This document shows positions 1 to 5,506 of a stretch of DNA of 10,008 nt, in pieces. Every line of letters starts with the position of its first letter. Within the stretch, counting starts at the first letter, position 1. The notes under the pieces were generated by a model. It made no database searches. It had not been told where the DNA came from and saw only the letters and a program-made list of their open reading frames with translations. A program made the translations under genes and the position numbers. Source of the DNA: an uncultured Veillonella sp. (lineage in GTDB: Bacteria > Bacillota > Negativicutes > Veillonellales > Veillonellaceae); assembly GCA_900549845.1 (NCBI GenBank), contig URPT01000054.1, forward strand, positions 1 to 10,008, in the 5' to 3' direction.

Positions 1-1
1 A

Positions 2-1084
2 TGTACGGTCAGTTTGGTGTTGAACTTCTTATTTTCATCTGTTGCGGCCGTATTCTTTATTACCTGTCATACATGGATTTTTACATGGCTAGGTATACCT
101 CCCGAAACGATGAGCGATACGTCGATATATACGACCATTGTGGCCGCAGGATTACCGATTCAGGCTATGTATTATGCGTTGGTTGCCGTATTTAGAGGCC
201 ATTCATTAACGCGTGTTACTATGTATATCGCGTTAGTTATGAATGTTATCCATATCACAACTAACTATATATTAATATTTGGACATGGTCCCATACCAAG
301 TCTAGGTGTGTTAGGTGTATCAATTTCTACTTGGTTATCTAAGGTGGTAGGCCTCGTAATTATCGGCTATATATTTAAGAAGTTGCTTACTTTAGAGGTG
401 AGCTTCAAATTTTTAAAACCATTCCCGTGGCATACGGTTAAGTCTTTACTGAATATCAGTATTCCCTCTGGTGGTGAAACCTTAAGTTATCAGTTATCTC
501 AGACAACGATTATGAAAATGGTCAATATTTTGGGGCTCGCTGTTATTAATACAAAGGTGTATGTATCGGTTATAGCTATGCTTTGCTATGTATATACAAT
601 AGCACTAGCAAATGCTTCTCAAGTTATTGTGGGATACTTGATGGGGGCTAAACGACAAGCTGAGGTGACAAATCGCGTATGGCATTCTATGTTATTAGCC
701 ATTGCTATTAGTGTAGGATTGGCTACGTTCTTTTATAGTACTAGTGATATAGTACTATCAGTATTTACTACGGATCCAGAAATCTTATCGTTAGCACATA
801 ATATCTTATTGGTTGAGATTTTCCTTGAGTTAGGGCGTGCCGTAAATATCGTTATGGTTGGCTGCTTACAAGCAGCAGGGGATATTAGAACGCCGATGCT
901 CGTAGGCATTTTTGGCATGTGGTTATGTGCTGTACCATTGTCCTATTTATTTGGTATTTACTGGGGATGGGGGCTCGTAGGCATTTGGATTGCCATGGCG
1001 GTAGATGAAATTTTACGCGGTTTATTATTTGTATATCGCTGGTATAGTGGGAAGTGGAAAAATAGACGCCTCATAGAGGTATAG
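2..1084 (+). CDS. MATE family efflux transporter, C-terminal part (5' end outside window)
   Basis: Inner-membrane multidrug/sodium-antiport type transporter of the MATE (NorM/DinF) superfamily. The reading frame is open from base 2 with no stop upstream, so the gene starts before the window; a TTG at 14 is not a credible start. About 360 residues are present of a usual 440-460, so roughly the last nine of twelve membrane helices. Hydrophobic segments alternate with short loops along the whole length. Family-like features are the N-x-x-x-x-x-x-N-Y-I-L-I-F-G stretch followed by LGVLGVSISTWLS, the GGETLSYQLSQ start of the second half, and the late AAGDIRTPMLVGIFG segment leading into the final helices and a basic tail (KWKNRR). 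Substrate cannot be told from sequence. It is followed by a hairpin terminator, so it ends its own transcription unit. Family assignment is firm; specific function is not. Confidence 0.88.
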   Translation, partial: CTVSLVLNFLFSSVAAVFFITCHTWIFTWLGIPPETMSDTSIYTTIVAAGLPIQAMYYALVAVFRGHSLTRVTMYIALVMNVIHITTNYILIFGHGPIPSLGVLGVSISTWLSKVVGLVIIGYIFKKLLTLEVSFKFLKPFPWHTVKSLLNISIPSGGETLSYQLSQTTIMKMVNILGLAVINTKVYVSVIAMLCYVYTIALANASQVIVGYLMGAKRQAEVTNRVWHSMLLAIAISVGLATFFYSTSDIVLSVFTTDPEILSLAHNILLVEIFLELGRAVNIVMVGCLQAAGDIRTPMLVGIFGMWLCAVPLSYLFGIYWGWGLVGIWIAMAVDEILRGLLFVYRWYSGKWKNRRLIEV

Positions 1085-1133
1085 TCTTATATTTACACGA
1101 TTTCAATATACTTTTAGTCGTTTGTAGATATAG

Positions 1134-1169
1134 TTAGCCTTACATTGGAGAGTGTAAGGCTAATTATTT
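1134..1169 (+). terminator. Hairpin terminator after the MATE gene
   Basis: An 11-bp perfect stem (TTAGCCTTACA at 1134-1144 with TGTAAGGCTAA at 1153-1163) encloses an 8-nt loop and is followed by TTATTT. The T-run is interrupted, so termination may be incomplete and some read-through into tyrA is possible. Confidence 0.65.
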
Positions 1170-1185
1170 GTGAAAGTAGGTTTAT

Positions 1186-2073
1186 ATGAGTAAGACAGTA
1201 GGCATTATTGGCTTAGGTTTACTAGGTGGTTCGTTGGCGAAGGCTTTAAAGGCCTATACCGATTATGAGGTAGTAGGTTATGCGCGTCGCCAAGAGGTTT
1301 GTGATGCGGCCATTCAGGATGGGGTGGTAAAAGCTGCTTGGACTGAGGTAGAACCATTGATTGAAAATTCAGATATCGTTGTATTTTCATTGCCTCCAGA
1401 TACAAATGCAAGACTATTTACAGAAATGGCACATCTTTTTAGACTAGGACAAGTGGTGACTGATGTATCTAGTGCAAAGGAAAACTTTGTACGAGCTGTA
1501 TATGATTCTATTCCGAAAGGGACAATTTTTGTGTCTGTTCATCCTATGGCTGGCTCTGAAAAGGGTGGCTATGAAGTGTCTCATAAAAACCTATTCAAAG
1601 GTATGGGGTGGATTGTACTAGAGGATAAGGCCTCTGATGTATATAGTGAAGATGTTGCTCAAGAACTAGCTGAAATGGGACGCGCTGTAGGATCACGTAT
1701 TGAATTCGTCGATATCTATGCTCACGATGCGTATTTAGCTATGGTGAGTCATATGCCACATTTATTGGCATCCATTTTAACTCAAGTTTCCGGTGGTGAT
1801 GAATTAGGCGAGTTGCGCATGAAATTATCCGCAGGGGGCTTTAGAGACTGTACACGTGTTGCCGGTGGTTTGCCATCTATGTGGCGTGAAATCATTTATG
1901 GTAATAGACACAATGTAATTGAAGGTCTTTCACAAATCGAATCCGAAATCAAACGGGTAAAAGAGATACTTTCACAAGAAGATGAAGGTCAAGCTTTAGA
2001 ATCCTATCTTGAACGAGGAAGAGAAATCCGCGGTAAATTACCATATTTAACCGGTCAAATAAAGAATAGCTAA
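1186..2073 (+). CDS. tyrA: Prephenate dehydrogenase (TyrA)
   Basis: Cytoplasmic NAD(P)-dependent enzyme of tyrosine biosynthesis, oxidatively decarboxylating prephenate to 4-hydroxyphenylpyruvate (or arogenate to tyrosine; the sequence does not decide). The 295 residues start with a Rossmann nucleotide-binding motif, G-L-G-L-L-G at 9-14. Then come TDVSSAK at 92-98, the family signature HPMAGSEKGG at 119-128, the HDAYLAMVSHMPH segment at 180-192 with the expected histidines, and GGFRDCTRVAGG around 217-228. These are the substrate and cofactor pocket of the TyrA dehydrogenase fold. No C-terminal ACT domain is present, unlike many Bacillus TyrA proteins, so tyrosine feedback through such a domain is not expected. 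The ATG follows AGTAGG by five bases, a modest ribosome binding site. It stands alone, between a terminator and a 190-base gap. Confidence 0.93.
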   Translation: MSKTVGIIGLGLLGGSLAKALKAYTDYEVVGYARRQEVCDAAIQDGVVKAAWTEVEPLIENSDIVVFSLPPDTNARLFTEMAHLFRLGQVVTDVSSAKENFVRAVYDSIPKGTIFVSVHPMAGSEKGGYEVSHKNLFKGMGWIVLEDKASDVYSEDVAQELAEMGRAVGSRIEFVDIYAHDAYLAMVSHMPHLLASILTQVSGGDELGELRMKLSAGGFRDCTRVAGGLPSMWREIIYGNRHNVIEGLSQIESEIKRVKEILSQEDEGQALESYLERGREIRGKLPYLTGQIKNS

Positions 2074-2093
2074 TGATAAATAATTATTAGCTA
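2067..2093 (+). other. AT-rich hairpin spanning the tyrA stop codon
   Basis: TAGCTAAT at 2067-2074 pairs with ATTAGCTA at 2086-2093, extendable to 11 bp with one G-T pair, around a 5-nt loop. The tyrA stop codon (2071-2073) lies in the left arm. There is no T-run after it, so it is not a classical terminator; it may protect the 3' end of the mRNA or be chance in AT-rich DNA. Confidence 0.35.
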
Positions 2094-2174
2094 AGGCTAT
2101 ACATTGATTAGCACTCATAGAATACTAACAATGAATAATTAACATTCATTTGAACTTGATGTATATTTATGTAG

Positions 2175-2203
2175 CTGAAGCAACGCGGTTTATGCAGTAT
2201 AAT
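2175..2203 (+). promoter_or_regulatory. Candidate promoter for the cobT pair, with a palindrome over the -10
   Basis: A perfect TATAAT at 2198-2203 sits 17 bases after a weak -35 candidate (CTGAAG, 2175-2180). The -10 lies in a small inverted repeat, AGTATA (2196-2201), 5-nt spacer, TATACT (2207-2212), which could be an operator. The transcript would have a leader of about 50 bases before the cobT start. The rest of the 2074-2263 gap holds one more small inverted repeat (AATGAAT at 2130-2136 and ATTCATT at 2144-2150). I do not see a cobalamin riboswitch B12 box. Confidence 0.4.
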
Positions 2204-2263
2204 GTGTATACTAGGGTTCGTAAAGAATATACATTTAACATATTATTTAGTTAAGGAGATACC

Positions 2264-3301
2264 ATGAGTTTGTTACAAGAAACTTGTGACGCTATTAGAG
2301 GTCGCAGTCATGAAATTGAACAACATATAATCGATAATTGGAATGCAGGGTCACCTGTAGAACAATATGGGCGACTTGTAAACGTGGTGGCTCAATATGG
2401 TGCGGCTACAAATCAGGAACACTTAACGGTTCCAAAGCCTTGTATGATTATTGCCTCTGCCGATCATGGCGTGGCCGATATGGGCGTAAGTGCGTATCCA
2501 AAGGAAACAACTGTAGGGATGACACAAAACTACTTAATTCCTAAAGGGGCGGGTGCCAATTCCTTAGCTAATTACTGTGGTGCTCAAATGGAAGTCATCG
2601 ATATGGGCATTGATGCAGATATGAGCTGGGTACCAGGACTCCGTAGTCATAAACTTGGTATGGGCACAAAAAACTTTGTTGAAGAACCGGCCATGACACG
2701 TGAACAAGCCATTGAAGGCATTGAAACAGGTATCCGCCTTGTAAAAGAGAAAATCGACGAAGGCTTTAATGTTTTTTTAGTAGGGGAAATGGGCATTTCC
2801 AATACTACTGCTAGTGCTCTTATGACTGCCAAGTTTGCAGGACTCACTGCAGAGGAAGCTACAGGGCGAGGCACTAATATTTCTGATGAGCGTCTAAAAT
2901 TAAAGCAACGCATTGTGCATGATGTATTAGAAAAATATAAAAATATTCCGAAAGATGATGCAATCGGAATTTTATCCTCTGTGGGCGGCTTTGAATTTAC
3001 CTGTATCGTAGGTGTTATTCTAGGTGCTGCAGCGAATAATGCACTTGTTATTATTGATGGTTTTAATACATCTGCTTGTGCATTGGTTGCTAAAACATTA
3101 GTTCCACAGGCGATGGATTATGTAATGGCATCTCATTTATCTGCTGAAAAAGCGGCTAAATCTTCTTTAGAAAATTTAGGTCTTGAAGCCTATGTTGATT
3201 TAGGGCTATGTCTCGGTGAGGCCTCTGGTGGCTCCATTCAAATGGGAATGCTAGATCTTGCCGTTCATATGTATTTAGCTGTTACAGGAGGTAAGGCATG
3301 A
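2264..3301 (+). CDS. cobT: CobT-type nicotinate-nucleotide:lower-ligand phosphoribosyltransferase (ArsA-like candidate)
   Basis: Cytoplasmic enzyme of cobamide nucleotide-loop assembly. It moves the phosphoribosyl group of nicotinate mononucleotide onto the lower-ligand base, giving an alpha-riboside phosphate. At 345 residues it has normal CobT length. Family motifs are all present: SADHGV at 65-70, the KETTVGMTQNYLIPKGAGAN segment at 80-99, GEMGISNTT at 174-182, GRGTN at 201-205, and the C-terminal LGEASGG at 317-323. E175 and E319 occupy the positions of the two functionally important glutamates of Salmonella CobT (Glu174 and Glu317; the latter is the catalytic base). The ATG follows AAGGAG by five bases, an excellent site. 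The stop overlaps the start of a second CobT-like gene by four bases (ATGA). In Sporomusa ovata two such paralogues, ArsA and ArsB, form a heterodimer that activates phenol and p-cresol; this gene would be the ArsA-like partner. The substrate is inferred. Confidence 0.88.
   Translation: MSLLQETCDAIRGRSHEIEQHIIDNWNAGSPVEQYGRLVNVVAQYGAATNQEHLTVPKPCMIIASADHGVADMGVSAYPKETTVGMTQNYLIPKGAGANSLANYCGAQMEVIDMGIDADMSWVPGLRSHKLGMGTKNFVEEPAMTREQAIEGIETGIRLVKEKIDEGFNVFLVGEMGISNTTASALMTAKFAGLTAEEATGRGTNISDERLKLKQRIVHDVLEKYKNIPKDDAIGILSSVGGFEFTCIVGVILGAAANNALVIIDGFNTSACALVAKTLVPQAMDYVMASHLSAEKAAKSSLENLGLEAYVDLGLCLGEASGGSIQMGMLDLAVHMYLAVTGGKA
3286..3291 (+). promoter_or_regulatory. Consensus ribosome binding site for the second CobT-like gene
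   Basis: A full AGGAGG lies inside the last codons of the first cobT, six bases before the ATG at 3298. It fixes the start of the second gene and implies strong initiation of its own in addition to ATGA coupling, which suits roughly equal amounts of two subunits. Confidence 0.8.
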
Positions 3302-4401
3302 GAACTTTTACAATTGAACCATTACATGCACCATCCATGGAAGCATGCCGATTACGTATCGATAATTTAACAAAACCTATTTATAGCCTTGCAACATTAG
3401 AGTTAATAGCTGAGCGTTTTGCGGGCATTCTGGCAGACCCTCAACCAAATCATTTGCGATATGGCGTACTTGTGGTGGCGTCGGACCACTTGGTAGATGG
3501 TCCTCAAAATAGTCAGCATGGTAGTGAAAGTTATGAGGCTATCAAGCGTTTCAATGAAGGTAGAACGGCTACACAAGGGGCCGCATCTAAGTTGAATGCA
3601 GCTGTGCACATTGTAAATATAGGTCTTGAACAAGATACAACAGATTTGACAAATATTGACCAACAGGTTATCCGTAAGGGTTCCCATTTCTTTGGTGTAG
3701 AACCTGTCATTTCTCGTGATGAATTAGAAGAGACCCTTGAATTAGGTTTTAATTATGCTGATAAATTACACAACGATGGATTGCAAGTCGTTGCTATTGG
3801 TAATATTGGTGAACGAGCATTCCTTGATTCTCTCGTAACGACTGCAACTATCACAGGATGTGAATTTAGTGATATTCTCGTTCATACTGAATGTGGCCCT
3901 ACTATTGAACAGCGAGCGGCTCATATTCATTCCTTTGTAGATCGTTTTAATATCGCTGTTGATGATTGGTCTGCTTTGAGTGAAAGCGAGCGCCGTGATG
4001 CGGTATTGCATTTACTTCATATTGCAGGAGGCTTAGATATTGCATTCTTAACAGGTTTTATCCTAGGTGCTGCTAGTCAGCGTATGGCTATTGTTTTTGA
4101 TAATGCCGTAACAGGTGCTGCTGTATTGGCTGCTATTACCATTGAGCCATTAGTAAAAGACTATGTGTTTCCATCGGCTGCCTTTGAGGAACCAATTCAT
4201 AAGGAACAATGTCGATTCCTTGGAATAAAACCATGTTTACACTACAATTTACAAATTGATGAAGCATTGGGTTCCACAATGGGTTTATCTATTATCGATG
4301 CATCTATGCATATGTTAAATGATATGAAAACCTTCGTTGAAGCTGAGGTTAAAGCAGCTGAAGATGGTGCCGGTAAAGGTAGACAAAAGAATAAAGAGTA
4401 A
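3298..4401 (+). CDS. Diverged CobT paralogue (ArsB-like candidate subunit)
   Basis: A 367-residue protein of the CobT fold that is clearly more diverged than its upstream neighbour. Matching landmarks can be placed: ASDHLV at 61-66 for SADHGV, AIGNIGERAF at 166-175 for the GEMGISNTT region, the AGGLDIAFLTGFILGAA segment at 243-259 for GGFEFTCIVGVILGAA, and IDEALGS at 320-326 for LGEASGG. The catalytic-base glutamate is kept (E322), but the glutamate of GEMG is replaced by N169, and the GRGTN phosphate-loop-like motif is replaced by TECGPT (197-202). The C-terminus carries a charged extension ending in GRQKNKE. The four-base overlap and shared promoter suggest that it works with the upstream CobT, most simply as a heterodimer like Sporomusa ArsAB. 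Alternative readings are a paralogue with its own base specificity or a non-catalytic regulator. CobT-family membership is well supported; the role is inferred. Confidence 0.8.
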   Translation: MRTFTIEPLHAPSMEACRLRIDNLTKPIYSLATLELIAERFAGILADPQPNHLRYGVLVVASDHLVDGPQNSQHGSESYEAIKRFNEGRTATQGAASKLNAAVHIVNIGLEQDTTDLTNIDQQVIRKGSHFFGVEPVISRDELEETLELGFNYADKLHNDGLQVVAIGNIGERAFLDSLVTTATITGCEFSDILVHTECGPTIEQRAAHIHSFVDRFNIAVDDWSALSESERRDAVLHLLHIAGGLDIAFLTGFILGAASQRMAIVFDNAVTGAAVLAAITIEPLVKDYVFPSAAFEEPIHKEQCRFLGIKPCLHYNLQIDEALGSTMGLSIIDASMHMLNDMKTFVEAEVKAAEDGAGKGRQKNKE

Positions 4402-4408
4402 TCTATAT

Positions 4409-4437
4409 AAAAGAGGGAGTATTAAATCCCTCTTTTT
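4409..4437 (+). terminator. Rho-independent terminator of the cobT pair
   Basis: AAAAGAGGGA at 4409-4418 pairs perfectly with TCCCTCTTTT at 4427-4436 around an 8-nt loop, ending in a T-run to 4437. It lies eight bases after the stop codon and closes the two-gene unit. Confidence 0.92.
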
Positions 4438-4491
4438 GTATGTTTTATGTTCAATTATCCGAAATTAACTGAGAATTTCATGGAAAAACCA

Positions 4492-4520
4492 TTGACACTA
4501 TATGTGTAAATTGATATTAT
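4492..4520 (+). promoter_or_regulatory. Promoter P1 of the tRNA operon
   Basis: A perfect -35 hexamer TTGACA (4492-4497) is followed after exactly 17 bases by TATTAT (4515-4520), a near-consensus sigma-A promoter. It lies about 80 bases before the first tRNA. Confidence 0.75.
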
Positions 4521-4552
4521 TATAGGGCAGTCAGGACAGACTTAAATTCTTC

Positions 4553-4582
4553 TTGACGACAGATTGATGATTATGTTATATT
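4553..4582 (+). promoter_or_regulatory. Promoter P2 of the tRNA operon
   Basis: TTGACG (4553-4558) is followed after 18 bases by TATATT (4577-4582); the start site would fall only about 10 bases before tRNA-Gly. With P1 this gives the tandem-promoter layout often seen at stable-RNA genes. Confidence 0.6.
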
Positions 4583-4599
4583 AATTATCGGTTCTGTAT

Positions 4600-4674
4600 G
4601 CGGGAATAGCTCAGCGGTAGAGCACCGCCTTGCCAAGGCGGGGGTCGCGAGTTCGAATCTCGTTTCCCGCTCCA
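4600..4674 (+). tRNA. tRNA-Gly (anticodon GCC)
   Basis: A 75-nt cloverleaf with encoded CCA. The acceptor stem is GCGGGAA (4600-4606) with TTCCCGC (4664-4670), then T and CCA. The D stem is GCTC/GAGC, the anticodon stem CCGCC/GGCGG with loop TTGCCAA (anticodon GCC at 4632-4634), and the T arm contains GTTCGAATC. It reads GGC and GGU. First of three tRNAs in one operon. Confidence 0.97.
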
Positions 4675-4683
4675 ACTTTATAT

Positions 4684-4758
<75 letters not shown>

Positions 4759-4772
4759 CAAACGTTACCCAT

Positions 4773-4861
4773 GCCGGGGTGGCGGAACAGGCAGACGCAA
4801 CGGACTTAAAATCCGTCGGTTGGAAACAACCGTACCGGTTCGATTCCGGTCCTCGGCACCA
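4773..4861 (+). tRNA. tRNA-Leu (anticodon UAA)
   Basis: An 89-nt class II tRNA with a long variable arm (CGGTTG at 4817-4822 pairing with CAACCG around GAAA) and encoded CCA. The acceptor stem is GCCGGGG (4773-4779) with CCTCGGC (4851-4857), including one G-U pair, and discriminator A. The anticodon loop CTTAAAA (4805-4811) gives TAA at 4807-4809, reading UUA and UUG; UUA is heavily used in this AT-rich window. Confidence 0.97.
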
Positions 4862-4864
4862 ATT

Positions 4865-4891
4865 AAGACTAACTTCGGTTAGTCTTTTTTT
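4865..4891 (+). terminator. Terminator of the tRNA operon with C(UUCG)G loop
   Basis: AAGACTAAC (4865-4873) and GTTAGTCTT (4878-4886) form a perfect 9-bp stem capped by TTCG and closed by a C-G pair, the unusually stable UUCG tetraloop. A run of seven Ts (4885-4891) follows. It begins four bases after the tRNA-Leu CCA end. Confidence 0.95.
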
Positions 4892-4933
4892 CTTATGTAA
4901 ATTAAGTTTTAATACTACATATTAAATAATACT

Positions 4934-5389
4934 ATGAATAAGAAACCTAAATTGCTAATTAGTGAATGTCTATGCGGCGTATCATGTCGTTATGATGGAA
5001 AAGATAATTATATAGGGAAATTACCATTGTTAAAAGAAATGTTTGATTTAGTACCTGTATGTCCAGAAGTATTAGGTGGACTTAGTACACCGCGTGATCC
5101 TGCAGAGCGACAAGGAGAACGTATATGTACGGCTAATGGGACTGATGTAACTAAAGAATTCCTTATAGGCGCTCAGAATACATTAGATATAGCTTTTCAA
5201 AATGGGTGTAATCGGGCTCTAATGAAAGCAAAAAGCCCTAGTTGCGGCTATAAGCGTATTTACGATGGCACCTTTAGTAAAACCCTACGGGATGGTCATG
5301 GATGCACTGTAGAGGCTCTATTAAAGAATAATATTGAAGTGTATACAGAAGATGATATTGATTTATTAATAGAACAAAAAAAGAGATGA
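4934..5389 (+). CDS. DUF523 family protein (TudS-like candidate)
   Basis: A 151-residue cytoplasmic protein matching the stand-alone DUF523 family in length and motifs: LISECLCGVSCRYDG at 8-22, PVCPEVLGGLSTPRDPAE at 41-58, MKAKSPSCG at 97-105 and GHGCTVEAL at 121-129. Cysteines C12, C14, C18, C43, C104 and C124 are present; those in the ECLCG, CPE and PSCG motifs are candidate iron-sulfur ligands. DUF523 includes TudS, a thiouracil desulfurase with a [4Fe-4S] cluster held by three cysteines, so a desulfurase-type activity is plausible but not shown here. The start is set by family alignment, since members begin just before the L-I-S-x-C motif. No Shine-Dalgarno sequence precedes it, in contrast to other genes in the window. 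It is a single-gene unit between two terminators. Confidence 0.85.
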   Translation: MNKKPKLLISECLCGVSCRYDGKDNYIGKLPLLKEMFDLVPVCPEVLGGLSTPRDPAERQGERICTANGTDVTKEFLIGAQNTLDIAFQNGCNRALMKAKSPSCGYKRIYDGTFSKTLRDGHGCTVEALLKNNIEVYTEDDIDLLIEQKKR

Positions 5390-5412
5390 GTCTTAACTCA
5401 TCTCTTTTTTTT
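5376..5412. terminator. Bidirectional terminator between the DUF523 and phosphoethanolamine transferase genes
   Basis: AAAGAGATGAG (5380-5390) pairs perfectly with CTCATCTCTTT (5397-5407) around TCTTAA. A T-run to 5412 serves the plus strand and a seven-A run (5376-5382) serves as the T-run for the minus strand. The DUF523 stop codon TGA (5387-5389) is inside the left arm. No other hairpin is evident in 5413-5506, so the converging gene probably uses this one too. Confidence 0.88.
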
Positions 5413-5506
5413 CTTTATTATAACCTTAACTGGCTATCATTACATAATTATATGCTTTACTGATAACAGATTAATATGATTAACTCAGCACAAGAAATAG
5501 TCTAGA

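Noticed and set aside
1..195. A 64-codon open frame starting with ATG at base 1
   Set aside because: It lies in another frame inside the MATE gene, whose protein shows clear family motifs; nothing supports the alternative.
734..757. A direct repeat of TATAGTACTA with a 14-base period
   Set aside because: It lies inside the MATE coding sequence (YSTSDIVLS), is only two copies of 10 bp in AT-rich DNA, and has no partner elsewhere; probably chance.
2074..2263. Possible cobalamin riboswitch before the cobT pair
   Set aside because: No B12-box-like sequence or GC-rich multi-stem structure is visible in this short AT-rich region.
2647..2913. An 88-codon open frame on the minus strand
   Set aside because: It is antisense to the conserved core of the first cobT and shows no start signal or recognisable motif.
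3403..4011. Two minus-strand open frames (3403-3687 and 3766-4011)
   Set aside because: Both are antisense to the second CobT-like gene, whose own frame aligns with its upstream neighbour along its length.
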